From Trichobilharzia szidati (lineage: Eukaryota; Platyhelminthes; Trematoda; Strigeidida; Schistosomatidae): DNA of 64,000 nucleotides. The notes beneath the pieces were generated by a model. The model was not told the DNA's origin. It did no database searches and was given only the letters and a program-made list of their open reading frames with translations. Positions 43,260 to 54,589 of this stretch are shown one piece after another. The stretch is from positions 107,390,020-107,454,019 of the forward strand of contig OX235272.1 of the NCBI GenBank assembly GCA_944472155.2. Reading direction: 5' to 3'. The position numbers were made by a program, and so were the translations under genes. Within the stretch, counting starts at the first letter, position 1. Each line of letters opens with the position of its first letter.

Positions 43260-45130
43260 GTGATGACTGAAATTGAAATAAAAGTCTGGGTCACTATGGT
43301 TTTCGAACCAATGACCCTTGAATTAAAAGTCGGTCGGTCGGTTTTCGACATAGAACTTTGCACATATGTGCAGCAGTTCAAGTCGCCACACTCCCTCATT
43401 GTAGCACACAAAGCAAGAAAAGAAATGCATAATATAGACAGTAAACAGAGGTGTGAGACAAAGGAATAGTAATAATGGAGAACAAAACAGTTTAATTGGA
43501 AATCATAGGTCACAAGGAGTGGATGCATCTGCGCCACTGAGAACGATTTTGAGCCATGTCACCAATTGTTTCCAACCATTGGTTTTTACCGTCCCGAGGA
43601 CCCCAACCAGTCAAGAAGTCTACACCTTCCTACGTGGCTTAGACTAACTGTTGCAGATTTCATTGACTGGTGCCATGTTTTGGTTTGACCGCCGCTAGCT
43701 CTTTTCCAGCCTGACCCTATATCAGCTAACATTGCCCGTCGAGGAAGGCGATGACTAGGCATACGTAACACAAGTCCTAACCATCTCAGTCGATGTAATT
43801 TCACAACCTCGTCGATTGATTTCCCCTCCGTACCTAGCACTCGCCGCCTAACCTCAATATTGCTCACCTTATTATACCACTTCACGCGGGAGATAGAACG
43901 CAGACACCTATGATCAAAGACAGCTAGACAAGCTTTTCATGTCTTCCACTCTGAATGGCCAGGTCTCACAGCCATAAAGGAGGACGGAGCGGACTGTTGA
44001 GCAGTACACACACCCTTTGAATTAATAGTCCGGTTCTCTACTACGTGAGCTGCGAAACCCATCTCCTAATCAGGTTATCATCTCACCACAATCACCATAG
44101 GTAATGCCCACTTGTCATGTGAATGAATGATACGTTACACTGACTGCTGGAGTAGGTCTTCTCCTGTCAATCCTAATCATAGTGAATTGAAAGGAGAGGA
44201 TGACGATCTCAGTGAAATCACAACTTGGTTAGAAGTTGAGTCTAGTGGCTTAACTAGCGAGCTGCTGAGCAGTACACACACCCTTTGATCAACAGTCGGA
44301 TATCACTTCTACACAAGAGATGGTGTAAGTTGGCATATGCCAAACGAGCCTTGTGTATCCATGTTGAGATTTTGTCAGCGATCAACCCACTGGCGTTGGC
44401 TGATGCAACTTCCTAAATAAGTGAAGTGGTCAACACGCTCTCCCACTTCACTACCTATCTTTAAGCTAGGAGTCAGTGTAGTCCAGTCCTATAGGATGCA
44501 ACATCTTACGTTTAGCGGGAGCGAATCGCATACCGAACATTCGAAGATTTATGCTCAAGGTGCTCAGGAGACTCTGCATTTTGTCAGCGTCTCCACCTAG
44601 AAGAACTATATCATCTGCATATTCTAAGTCAACGAGATTATTCCTTGGTGGTAACAAGTCAATCCCTGAATTCTGAAGTCACTTAGAGTTAAGTCCATTA
44701 GTACATCTATGATGAAATTGAATAGAAATGGGGATAGTGGGCATCCCTGACGGATAGCACTGGTTGTCACCTCTTCATATGACAACTCTCACCTAGTTAC
44801 ATGAGTTCGAATAGAGTGCCGTGGTCAGTGCGATGCATTTTCTCAGTATTCCCTTCACAGCCAGACATCGCCAAAGTACCTCTCGGTCGACGGAATCGAA
44901 TGCCGCTTTCAGGTCAAGAAATTCAACGATTGTTGGACGCCAGTAAATGTGCCCATGTTGGAGAATCTATCGAAGAGTGAAGATATGATCAATGTACCAT
45001 CATCCTGGTCTAAAGCCTGCTTGGTTCTCTCGTCTTTGTTTCTCCCGCGCACCACTTAGTCTACGCATTATTATTTAGCCTAGAACATTAGACACCATAT
45101 TGATCAAGCTGACTTCCCTGTGATTACCTG
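43260..45130 (-). pseudogene. LINE type B (RT to 3' UTR), minus strand
   Basis: Minus-strand reading: an RT entry block at 44940-45040 (the QAGF...CIDHIFTLRQ region also at 60100), YADDIVLLGGDADKMQS at 44570-44657 (catalytic YADD), then VRRRVLGTEGKSIDEVVKLH and RLRWLGLVLRMPSHRLPRRA at 43700-43860, and a 3' UTR to 43260. Stops, frameshifts and an internal rearrangement near 44000-44300 (repeated GTACACACACCCTTTGA) make it inactive. RTE-related by motif style, but distinct from LINE A. Mirror copy at 60061-61760. Confidence 0.75.
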
Positions 45131-45869
45131 CTCTAAATAACCATTACCAACTAGTATAGCAAACTTATCAAGAGACTAGATAAAAAGTTGCTTTTTGCAT
45201 TAATCCATTGAGTGCATATCCCGACAAAGGTGCAAGATATTTATATGCGATGTAGATTAGTTTGAAAATCATTCAGTTGTATAGTAAAAAAAAATAATTT
45301 GTCATATCAACACAAAATCGTTAGACAATTTTTTTTCTCATTCTCTCCGTTTTGAGTACAACATTTGACCCTTGAGTTTCAGTAGCCGCGGTTTTGGTCT
45401 TTTACAAGTTGGAGTTGTTATACCCACGTGATCGATCAATCTTCCTTCTTTACTGGGTTTACTAACAGCTGCTAGGTAACTAACTAGGCGATGTTTAGGA
45501 ATGCGTCGGCCAGGAATCGTATCCAGATCTCTTACGTAGTCGGCGAGCATTCTAACATTGAACCCCTGAGGTACACATTAGGTAATTTTGTCGCATTTCA
45601 ACCAGACAGATCAATAGGTGCATATATCATCTATCAGACATTGAAGTTGTCAAACAGACGAAGTTTCGAACAAAAAGAATTCTCTCTATGATTTCACAAA
45701 ACTCAGCAATCCCCTCATGTCAGCATCCAGATACTATACTAAGGCGTATTTCGATGTGAAATGAAATGTGAATAGTACAGAATAAAGTGATCTCATTCCC
45801 CGCACTACTATTACTCATATTCTCTCTAAACACAGAACTTAAGATTACTAACTGTTCATGCGCGCATAC
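45131..45869. other. unassigned arm sequence
   Basis: Mirrored at about 59564-59990. 45480-45580 has a tRNA-like, B-box-bearing look (ATGCGTCGGCCAGG) but is decayed. No gene beyond the exon to its right. Confidence 0.35.
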
Positions 45870-46076
45870 CTTCAGGTTTTTGGTAAAATCGACAATTACT
45901 AGCACATTCCAACCATGGTGGTATTCGACCACTGTAACACATCATTATTATTACAGTATTGCATACAAAGACAAAGATTAGGTAATTTCTTATTCAGCTG
46001 AGTGAATAAACGACGCCACATAGACAACAGTACTTCATCGTAATCATCAGTGGATTCAAGTTGTTGTTTTGTATTT
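45870..46076 (-). pseudogene. left-arm copy of exon B, frameshifted
   Basis: Acceptor CTCTTACAG and donor GTATGCG are kept, and the frame starts NTKQQLESTDDYDEVLLSMW RRLF as in the right-arm copy (59355-59563). It is 207 nt rather than 209: near 45933-45948 the right copy reads GATGGTGTATACAGTGG and this one GATGTGTTACAGTGG, a net 2-nt loss that shifts the frame and soon meets a stop. About seven substitutions otherwise. If spliced as predicted, this copy cannot make the full protein. A sequencing error in one copy is the alternative. Confidence 0.6.
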
Positions 46077-46144
46077 CTGTAAGAGAAAAAAAAGAGTAAA
46101 GTGAAGGTTAGATGAGTCGCTTCACCAAATGATGATATCATCTA

Positions 46145-46345
46145 GAAAACCAATCATTGTGGTGATTAGATGGTTGGAGGCAATCGGCCACAGGAAGCCT
46201 TGCCGGGACCTAGGTTTCGAGCTAGTTGGCACTCACCACCAGTCAGCAAGGTGTATTCTGCAGTTCCTCCTGAAATTCGAACCCGCGTCACCCAATGCCG
46301 CCTGCAGTCAGAGACGTTACCACTACTGAGCAGCTATTCTGGCTC
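46145..46345 (-). mobile_element. tRNA-headed SINE, fourth type, minus strand
   Basis: Reverse complement has the tRNA-like head (box B near 46266-46280, GGGTTCGAATTTC) and the body GGCAAGGCTTCCTGTGGCCG. Mirror copy at 59092-59300. Confidence 0.55.
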
Positions 46346-46381
46346 GTGACTGACCTCATGTAGGACTGTATTGGATATTTT

Positions 46382-46740
46382 TGATTGGACACTAGTTAGT
46401 AACTAGTGTAATGTGTCTAGTCCCATTTTGGTGTAGACTGAATTGGATCAGTCAAATCTGTAATATGGCCACCATTCCTAGGTGGCTCAGAAGGGACATG
46501 AGTTGATTCAAGGTGATTGCAGATACGCCAGGCTGACTGGTGAGCGCCAACAAGCATGAAACATAAGTACAAGGCTTCTTACCAATCGCCCCCAACTATT
46601 TAATAACAAAAATTCAGGATGTACTGTAGTGGTGAGCCACTTAGAGTGGTGGCCACATTGCAAACCTGACTGATAGAATCTGTCTGCATCAAAGATAGCA
46701 CTAGACACATTACACTATTTACTGACTAGTGTCCAATCAG
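46382..46740. mobile_element. foldback element, about 100-bp inverted ends
   Basis: Ends GATTGGACACTAGT and ACTAGTGTCCAATC are inverted, and matching continues about 100 bp inwards. The centre resembles the body of the fourth-type SINE. Mirror copy at 58689-59050. No transposase. Confidence 0.65.
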
Positions 46741-47444
46741 AAAAAACCAATCATCCTATTTCAGTAATCCACACTAGTAAGGAAAAAAAGCTTGAAATCT
46801 TCAGGTTTCGAAGTAAGCATACTACTTTCCATGGATGACGGTACAGACTACTGATTGATCGATTGATATGGCTAATTGGATACCACCCAGACCAACGAGT
46901 AGTGTTCACTAGCCAGGTCGAAGTGATCCAAACAACGGACCACCGTTACACCTGTCTACGCAGAGCTCATATCAGCGATGTGCCCAGTGTAACTCAGCTC
47001 AAATAGCTGAATCAGTTGAAATTACTCAATTTCTCGCTGTCTACTTGAGCGAACTGGTAATATACATAGAATCAAATCGGAAATTCATGAATTATGCAGT
47101 TGAGTCTGGCTAAGAAGCATTACTGGTCGGTGTGATTGGCAGTACCCAGCTACTCATATCAATCCGTCAGTAGTATATACTATTATGCTATTTGTAGGTT
47201 ATCAAGTAGACCAAACATTGTGGTCTGAATAATTTCCGTAATTTGTAAACTGAGAACTTGACCAGCTCCAAATAAGTCCGCTGACTTCGTCATATTAAAT
47301 TGAAGTTGTCAGTCGTATTTTGCATAAGATAACACGACAACTAATCTTGTTAATTAAAAGCAAGCGTGCACGCGGACGAGAGAGTGGCTCAGTTTTGTAT
47401 GTGAATAATTTCTGCAAAATTGTTTACCTAATCGAAAGTAGTTC
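46741..47444. other. unassigned arm sequence
   Basis: Mirrored at about 57990-58688. No gene or known repeat. Confidence 0.4.
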
Positions 47445-47793
47445 TGTAACGACAGAAGACAAGGGTCAGGCAACAGATCGTTTATTGAGAAAATCAACAG
47501 ATATTTATAGATTTTTATGCACATTATTATTCGTTATTGTTAGCAGAGAAGCAACGTCTTCTGATTGGTTGTTTTCCCGTTGAAGGTTATTCTGTCATCT
47601 CTTTGTTGCCGTTTCTTAGTCCGTTGATATATCTGTTAATCGTATCCGCCCACGCTAAGTCTGCTGTGATTGGTTGTTGAGTTCCTCAAGGTTAGGCTTT
47701 GTTCTTTTTTTTTCTCATGACCAAGATTTGGGACGTAAACATTGAATTAAATTGCTGTCTACCAATTTTGACAAGCAGACAGCTCTCACCACA
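47445..47793 (+). mobile_element. solo LTR with 4-bp target-site duplication
   Basis: 349 bp starting TGTAACGACAG and ending CTCTCACCACA (TG...CA), flanked by GTTC at 47441-47444 and 47794-47797. The mirror position in the right arm (about 57975-57990) has no insert, so both filled and empty sites are visible. Related to 8706-9048. The size suits a Gypsy-type element. Confidence 0.85.
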
Positions 47794-48450
47794 GTTCTAT
47801 TAAAAAATTACCACTAGTTTCACCAGAATTCGCAAAAGATTCTGTTATCATCCCATCATCTTATCACATTCCATAAGTTTTAATACTGATGAAAAACACA
47901 TTCAGTGGTTAGGAATTTTGGAAACTTTGTGAGATACACAGACCTAATTATCTACATGTCATTTTACATGTCTACTTGTACTTCTCTCACTCCACTTAAT
48001 GATTTATGAACTGACTTTCTCTCAACCTACTTATGACCTTTGGAATCCTATTGGTTGTTCATTGTCTTAATTCACCAATGACTAGTGCTTCTCAAGGTCA
48101 TTTTGAACATATATATACGCAAGCGCTGTCAACCCTTTTAGACAGCTGTTTCGAGACAGTAAAAGCTCTCTTACTAACGTCCAGTCTTCTCTTCTGTCTT
48201 TGCGTGCGGGCGGCGTTATTGTTGTTGTTGAATTGCGATTAGGACAGATTAGCTAGCGCATTAAACTTAGTATTCGCTGACAGTCTACTAGGTCATAGTT
48301 CCGGTCAGAATACTTTGGTTAATAGGACAAATACTGAAGCACCAAGATATGAACAGTACTTTGTATTTGAGAGCACAGTCGTCAGTTGGACTGAAGTTGA
48401 TGAAGTTTATATTCAATCTCTGAACCAATAAGTTCCGTCTCCAGTCGAAT
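47794..48450. other. unassigned arm sequence
   Basis: Mirrored at about 57340-57980. A 69-codon frame at 48033-48242 is hydrophobic but has no splice support. Confidence 0.35.
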
Positions 48451-48509
48451 TGATAGATAATCATACTGTAACTGTAGAAGACGAAAAACTTCGTAAAGGA
48501 TTGTTTATT

Positions 48510-48785
48510 GGCATTTTGGTATCTCCAAATAGCGGAATTATGTACACCTTATCTTCAACGCACCATCTATGCACAGATCTTCCATGTTGTGCCTGCTACT
48601 TCTGGTCTTTCTTTATATTGTGTTTCTTTGTGTTCCTTTCACGTCTCCCATGTATCTATCTCTGCAACGCTGTTGTATCATTTGCTTTTTCTGACTGATG
48701 TCAAATCTATCTCCCTGCTATTTGATTTTTTTATGCTGATGAACATCTCTTTATATACTACTGATGCATCTTATCAGTAGCATAC
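48510..48785 (+). repeat. repeat R2, first left-arm copy
   Basis: About 275 bp ending CTACTGATGCATCTTATCAGTAG, itself nearly palindromic. Inverted copies flank the LINE A next to it (50820-51095), and the same arrangement is found in the right arm (55480-55755 and 57005-57290). Confidence 0.65.
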
Positions 48786-48989
48786 GCTACAATATTTCAG
48801 CGTTAATGACAGTCTGCCTTTGCCAGCAGGAAACATGTTTTTTCGGTTGAATGAAGATTTGTAGCTCAGATGGTTGGTGTTTTGACAATACACCTGCTAA
48901 TGGCAAAAACTGTTCAAATATGAAAAAAGTTTATAATGATCGTTCACTTAGACCGTCATATGAAACCAATGAAGGATAGTGAAGAGAAA

Positions 48990-50820
48990 CTAATTACCAA
49001 ACAGAAGAAGCATAGGAAACAATGGGCTGGTCAGTTCAGAGGACTCTTGAACTGACCACCACGTGCAAGTCGTCCAGAAATATCAGTAACGGCCACAGAA
49101 GTGACAATGGGCACCAGTCTCCGACAAAAGCAGAATTCTTGAGTGTCATAAAGTTAGTGTAGGTCAGCAGGTCCAGGTGAAATTCCTCCGGAAGCACTTG
49201 AAATGGATCCAGAGACCTCAAGCCATCAGTGCAGAACGTTTGGAAGGAAGGAAAGGTATCTACTAAGTGGAAGTAAGACTACCTTGTCAAACTACCGAAG
49301 AAGAGTGCGGAACCATGCTTCTTTACACGCCAAGTAAAATATTAAGTCGCGTAATCATGAAGAGAATATAGGATGTTCTGGATGCAAGCTGGATTGAGGA
49401 AAAGCAAATGATGTGAGGCTGCAGTTGTAACGTTAAACATGGGCGCATGTTGGACCGATGGAAAGACCTCAGAAGATCTAGACTTCTCGGATGATTTATG
49501 TCTAATGTCACGACACAAACTCGAAGACCTACAGGTGAAAACCAATAAGCACACCGAGGAAACATAGAAGAATGAACTTCAAGTGAGTATAAAGAAGAGG
49601 TGGTTGGTGAAAATACCTAGTCAGCTATAACAAGCATCAGTCACTATCGACAGGAGAAATCTAAACGTCTCTCGATTATCTTAGCAGCATCGTTTCAACT
49701 ACATGTGGCACAAATAAGAATGTTAACAAATATCGGAAAAGCAAGACACGTGTTCATTACTCTGAAATTAGGGGAGGGGGGAATCTGCTGTACTCAGCAT
49801 ACGGAAAAAAATTAGAAATTTCACCACTAATGACAAGTCAGTGTTCCTATGTGTTTCAGAGACTTAGTGTGTGTCATGAAAAGCATTTTGAAGAGGTCGT
49901 TGCATACTCTCATCAACAGCTTTCTTCGCTCCAAAATAATAATAATATATTCTGATTTTTGTACATGAAGGACGCCACTTTACAGGCATCATCAATATGA
50001 TAAATTATATACACGATTAGTAAGCATATTTAGTAATGATAATATAATAAAGTACATATTTATTCCTACGTATGTAGGACACACCAGTTGTACAGGCATG
50101 GATAAGTATTATTTAAATTACGTAAATTTAACTTGTGGTTAAGTTAAATGTCTTTAGTTTGTGGGAACAATCTGATACCTAGTGATTCAATGGACCACAT
50201 CAAAAAATATAGAGATATTGACTTCGAATTAACAACAAAAAACAACCTAAGTATGTGTTGGATGGATTACAAATACTTGGAGAAAAAAATAAAGCTCGAA
50301 GTCATTTCCGTCATATAACAACCAAATGCATCTTATAATAATATATTCTCACTTTATGTACACGAGGGATTCCAGCTGACAGGCATCATTAATATGATAA
50401 TAATGTATACATGGAGTAAGCATGTTTACAGTTTTTCACTGACACAGGATATATGTATATAAGGAAAGGTAATGGAGTAATGACAGCAAGCACACTTTAC
50501 ATAAGTTAAAACAATTAGACATCAGTTATCCGCGAAGTCCAGAATGGTAAGAAAGGATAAGGTATTAAACAACTCTGGGAACAAACCAACCAAGAACCTA
50601 TCGCCCGAAAAATAAAATGGAAACGGATTAGACACACGCTAGGGAGACCGCTCAGTAACATAACACGCTAGGCTTCGAGTGAAAACCGAATAGGAAGCAA
50701 CATTTTGAGCATCAGTCAGAGGGTAACATGCAGGAAATATTGTGAGGAGAGAAAGAAAGCTTACGGGTGATCGGGGAGCCAGCTATAGAGATGTGCTGCT
50801 GAAGCCCTATTGTGGCGAGT
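48990..50820 (+). pseudogene. LINE type A, degenerate, with insertion
   Basis: A decayed plus-strand copy: the endonuclease/RT linker near 49090-49260, the RT near 49440-49560 (LDFSDDLCLMS), the C-terminal block to 49930, then after the 49937-50519 insert the end (QLWEQTNQEPIARKIKWKRI) to 50820. The 3' end runs directly into repeat R2. The mirrored copy 55756-56990 lacks the insert. Confidence 0.65.
49937..50519. mobile_element. composite insertion, left arm only
   Basis: It interrupts LINE A. Two related direct segments start ATAATAATATATTCT near 49938 and 50336, each followed by ACAGGCATCAT(C/T)AATATGATAA. Between them, 50060-50330 is homologous in inverse to 26970-27235. Possibly a small retroelement with direct end repeats. 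Confidence 0.5.
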
Positions 50821-51095
50821 GCTACTGATAATATTTACCAGTAGTATATAAAGAAACATTCATCGGCCGGCATAAAAACATCAAAATAGCAGGGAGATAA
50901 ATTTGACGTCAGTCAGAGAAAGCAAATGATTCAGCAGCGTTGCGGAAATAGATACATGGGAGACGTGAAAGGAACACAAAGAAACACGATATGAAGGAAG
51001 GCCAGAAGTAGCAGGCACAACATGGAAGATCTGTGCACAAATGGTGATTTGAAGATAAGGTATACATAATTTGGCTATATAGAAATACCACCTCA
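50820..51095 (-). repeat. repeat R2, second left-arm copy, inverted
   Basis: Reverse complement of 48510-48785, including the CAGATCTTCCATGTTGTGCC block. On its outer side LINE A 3'-end sequence (GGTTCAGAGTGGAAC in antisense) resumes, so R2 appears to have inserted within the LINE tail. Confidence 0.6.
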
Positions 51096-51194
51096 CTATG
51101 TTCCACTCTGAACCTAAGGGAATGATCAGAAGAATAATAAAAAGGATACCCACATATCTGTTAATTGCATAAACGAACTTCTTACTCAACTTAC

Positions 51195-51471
51195 TTATTC
51201 CTACAAGCTATTGAGTTATGCGAATTGGTATTCTCAGTACACATGACTGATTCATCGGGAGTTGGATGTAATTTTTCTACAAGAGTAGTGCTGCATGTTG
51301 AAAATTGATCAGATTTATCCGTGACAGTGTGACCAACTGTTGAGCTAATAGATGATTTACTTGAAATGCTTGTATTTTCAGAGAGATTTGATAAACCATT
51401 ACTTTTGGAATGATCAGGCAGCTGTAGACTTTTGATTGATTTCGATTTTTGAAAGTGCTTTTCAGCTTCAG
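51195..51471 (-). pseudogene. left-arm copy of exon A of the unidentified gene
   Basis: 277 nt between acceptor TTATTGTTAG and donor GTAAGT. The encoded peptide is Ser/Thr/Asn-rich: AEAEKHFQKSKSIKSLQLPD to NTNSHNSIACRNK. The frame is open, but the next exon of this copy (45870-46076) is frameshifted, so I class the copy as a probable pseudogene. By hand count it differs from 55107-55383 at about 24 of 277 positions, 13 of which change the amino acid. Confidence 0.5.
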
Positions 51472-51575
51472 CTAACAATAAGAAACATTAACAAATAAGG
51501 TAATTAATTGTCAAGTATTGGCTTTGTAGGGATTTTTTGTTTGTTTGATTGGTTGGAGGATTTCACCATAAGTTG

Positions 51576-52073
51576 NNNNNNNNNNNNNNNNNNNNNNNNN
51601 NNNNNNNNNNNNNNNNNNNNNNNNNNNNNNNNNNNNNNNNNNNNNNNNNNNNNNNNNNNNNNNNNNNNNNNNNNNNNNNNNNNNNNNNNNNNNNNNNNNN
51701 NNNNNNNNNNNNNNNNNNNNNNNNNNNNNNNNNNNNNNNNNNNNNNNNNNNNNNNNNNNNNNNNNNNNNNNNNNNNNNNNNNNNNNNNNNNNNNNNNNNN
51801 NNNNNNNNNNNNNNNNNNNNNNNNNNNNNNNNNNNNNNNNNNNNNNNNNNNNNNNNNNNNNNNNNNNNNNNNNNNNNNNNNNNNNNNNNNNNNNNNNNNN
51901 NNNNNNNNNNNNNNNNNNNNNNNNNNNNNNNNNNNNNNNNNNNNNNNNNNNNNNNNNNNNNNNNNNNNNNNNNNNNNNNNNNNNNNNNNNNNNNNNNNNN
52001 NNNNNNNNNNNNNNNNNNNNNNNNNNNNNNNNNNNNNNNNNNNNNNNNNNNNNNNNNNNNNNNNNNNNNNNNN
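51576..52073. other. assembly gap (498 N)
   Basis: Lies at the inner end of the left palindrome arm, next to a SINE tail. Confidence 0.99.
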
Positions 52074-52225
52074 CAGGTGGCTTGGATGAGGATGTCAAAG
52101 CCAGTTGCAATCGAAAAGGCAAGACAAGCATTCAACACTCTGAAATCACTTTAGAAATCTCCTACAGTCCTCCTCAGCATAAAGAACAAATTTCGGAATT
52201 TCAATATAAATATAAAGTCAGTCAG

Positions 52226-52441
52226 AATTTAATTGGTGGATGGTGATTAGCAGTGGAATCCAGGATGCGCATTTCGTCCTATTTGGGATTCGTCAACTGG
52301 ATGTACATGCATTCCCCAAATAACTTCTAATTACATGCCTAGACATCGTCGAAGCATCTGCACAAGAAGCCGACATGTCAACCTGAGCCCGAGCACTTCA
52401 GTCCAATCAATCGACGGGAAAATCTAGAATTCAATTAAATA
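52226..52441 (-). mobile_element. Sm-alpha-type ribozyme retroposon with 14-bp target-site duplication
   Basis: ATAAAGTCAGTCAG stands at 52212-52225 and 52442-52455, bracketing 216 bp that splits LINE A between SVS-like and LFYMGQKL-like codons. The insert carries a hammerhead (52256-52306, minus strand) and a body related to 10640-10760. A long perfect target-site duplication points to target-primed retroposition. Confidence 0.85.
52256..52306 (-). ncRNA. hammerhead ribozyme, classic Sm-alpha type, mutated core
   Basis: The minus strand has stem I ATCCAG with CTGGAT, stem II TCCCAAATAGGA, intact GAAA, and TGCGCATC before the cleavage point. The core reads TTGACGA where CTGANGA is required, and the first stem II pair is A-C. 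The loss of C3 predicts inactivity. Confidence 0.75.
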
Positions 52442-52939
52442 ATAAAGTCAGTCAGTTGTTCTATATGGGTCAAAAACTTTGTCGCGTGCATTTCTAACAG
52501 GTTTCAGACTTATATCAACTGTTGACTGACTTTGTTGGCTTCACATTGTAGATCAAATAGTGGGTGGGAAAGAATCAGCAAGAAGAAACTCAAGGAATGA
52601 ACTAACCAAGAATCTACTACTGGACAAGTATTCCGAAGAAAGTGGAGATGGATCCGACAGATGCTGAGGTGACCACTGGGTGATACCGCGCTCCAGGCCT
52701 TTGAGTGGAACGCAAGTGGGAGACGATAAGTTAGGTGTTAGTCGCAGGGTGACATCTAGGAGATCGTGTGGAGGGGAGATGAGAGCCTATAGGTGACCGT
52801 GGAGCGAGCTGAAGAGGATTTCAAAGAACGGCTTAAAATGGAGATATGTTGTTGAAGTCCCGTGTTTCACTCGGAACCCAAGGGAATAATAATTAATAAA
52901 ATCTGCTATAGTTATTCCGTAAGGATTAGCTTTGTTTTT

Positions 52940-53290
52940 ACGAATTGATATCAGTTAGAGGACCATTGAAAACCAGGGAGTACTGGACAGCTGTTTCATC
53001 CTAGTTTGGGAATCGTCGGTAGTACGCACCCACTGCCAGGGTTTGAACCCAGGACCTCCCGATTACAGGGCAAGCTCATATGCCATTCAGCCACTGGGAC
53101 CCGATTCAATTTTTAGCCCATGAATTCTAACTTCTAACAATTCGTGATTTAGCGTGACTGGCGCCAACCAATGTTATTGGTGGGAAATCCATCCTCACAC
53201 TTGGCTGGATGGACATCACTGGTCACGACTTCTCACTAGAACTCCAGGAAACTCCATCCTGTAGCAAGTCACTAGCGAGCATCAGATTAA
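52940..53290 (-). mobile_element. full-length Sm-alpha-like SINE, minus strand
   Basis: From right to left: 5' leader (53110-53290), tRNA-like head with TGGCTGAATGGCATATG box A and GGTTCAAACCC box B (53030-53105), hammerhead (52980-53025), and tail ending near 52940. Confidence 0.75.
52980..53025 (-). ncRNA. hammerhead ribozyme, near-intact but mutated
   Basis: GAAAC, the CAGCTGTC cleavage side and CAGTAC are intact. The core is CCGACGA (U4 changed), and the stem I closing base next to it is mismatched (GTACTA). The closest to consensus in the window after 5802-5847; still predicted inactive. Confidence 0.7.
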
Positions 53291-54324
53291 TTTTCTATAG
53301 TTGTTTTTTAAGGATTACTTTTTTTGTTTTAAAGAGTTGATCACAGATTGATATCAGTGTAAAAAATATACAGAGGTATAAGTCGGAAGCAATATATACG
53401 GTAACACTACATGACGTTTTGCGTCTCAATTCTGTGAAATTCCTAAATTCCGGTATTTATTTATCAGAATTTATGACAGTAATATCATGTTTTGTGGAGT
53501 TTTTCAATAATTCATTGGTGTGTTATAAAGTTATTCTTCCATTTCTTTGATTATGTGCTAATGGCTTTCAACACTATCCATGAGGTGATATCTCAGGAAC
53601 CCAATATTTGTTATTTGATGTGTAAACTACGTATCAGTTATGCATACGTTTGTATCAACATATTGTCAAGTAATTGTTGCTCCTTTTAAATTTATTTTTT
53701 TAATGGATATCTAGTAGATAGAACAGAGTGCATTGTTTCACTCTATATTTTATCTGGAGATATGGCTGGTCTGCTTAAGCACTCTGAACTTCCCATCAGT
53801 GGTTTCTTGGTTTAAGTCCGTCTTCAACAAATTCAACTTGTACAGTAACGCTAGAAGATAAGGTACTTGTTAACGGACCTTTATTCAGGAAAAACATCAT
53901 ATTTATACATTCTTAATCATATTAAGGTTCGTCTACGTCAGAGGAGAATAAATTGTTCTGATTGGCTAGCAACTGACTCAAGGTTAAACGAGTTGTCCAT
54001 TGAGGTTATTTCATGTCCACAGAGTAAACTAAATTCAGATTTGAGAAATAAACACTTCTACCTCTACAGCCAGCCATTCACTTAACATGTTGATTTCAAT
54101 TTTAGTAGCTTCCTGTCAATCTACATTACACTACACTGCTAACTGGTAGTAACGTTAGCCCTATGACACAATAATTGTGTAGTCCATAACCTGATGCGCG
54201 AAAAATCTATTGTGTGTGTAACTAAGTTCACATATTTGGCAAATACCAACACATCTCATTGATTGATCTAGTATTCTTCACTGATACCTCCATCTCCAGA
54301 TTCGTATAAATATAATTCATTTTG
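53291..54324. other. unassigned central sequence
   Basis: Not mirrored by the palindrome. 53838-54085 has a TG...CA layout vaguely like an LTR, without support. No gene seen. Confidence 0.35.
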
Positions 54325-54440
54325 ATTGGTTGGAGGATTTCCTCATGAGCTGACATCAGTCAGAGAACCATTGGAAAACTTGCTGGGAGTACTGGACAGC
54401 CGTTTCGTCCTAGCTCATTTGGGACTCTTCATCAGTACGC
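54325..54440 (-). mobile_element. Sm-alpha-like SINE, 3' half, minus strand
   Basis: Tail from GATTGGTTGGAGGATTTCC through the hammerhead block (54389-54438). The tRNA head is absent. Confidence 0.65.
54389..54438 (-). ncRNA. variant hammerhead fold
   Basis: GTACTGATGAAGAGTCCC variant core, extended stem II loop, intact GGACGAAAC and GTCCAGTAC. The same variant core occurs at 6774 and 7942. Confidence 0.5.
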
Positions 54441-54589
54441 TTCACTGTGTTTATAACTGTAAAATGCGATGAATTTGGATTTCTTCAAGAACCATTATCA
54501 GCTATATATCACTGAAAACCAAGGTGTAATGGAAAGTCCAGCCATGTCAAGATCAATTGGATGCCCACTCGTCAAAGGTGTTGGTTTTA

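Larger units (their letters stand above)
41199..51575 (+). repeat. left arm of giant inverted repeat
   Basis: Starting 10 bp after the eIF4A3 poly(A) hexamer, sequence is mirrored in reverse complement from 64000 leftwards. Landmarks in matching order: 41199 with 64000, the second-family SINEs (41445-41690 and 63513-63770), foldback D (41967 and 62465), LINE B (43330 and 60061), exon B copies, 360-bp foldbacks, LINE A with flanking repeats, and exon A copies. The arm ends at the gap. Private insertions: solo LTR at 47445-47793 and a composite insert at 49937-50519. Confidence 0.9.
52074..52890 (+). pseudogene. LINE type A C-terminal fragment
   Basis: Encodes, with breaks, LDEDVKASCNRKGKTSI..., then NINIKSVS and, beyond a SINE insertion, the WERTNQES-like and QVFRRKWRWIRQ-type C-terminal block. 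The 3' end is GAAGTCCCGTGTTTCAC with an AATAAT tail. Interrupted by 52226-52441. Confidence 0.65.

Noticed and set aside
48450..48780. Cys/Phe-rich frames as a secreted protein gene
   Set aside because: The same frames recur in four copies of repeat R2 in both orientations, with indels between them.
51508..52154. Long open frames across the second N block
   Set aside because: Same artefact; flanking codons are SINE and LINE fragments.
53838..54085. A further LTR (TG...CA layout)
   Set aside because: No target-site duplication, no second copy and no polyadenylation or primer-binding features. The resemblance to the solo LTR is only in general layout.
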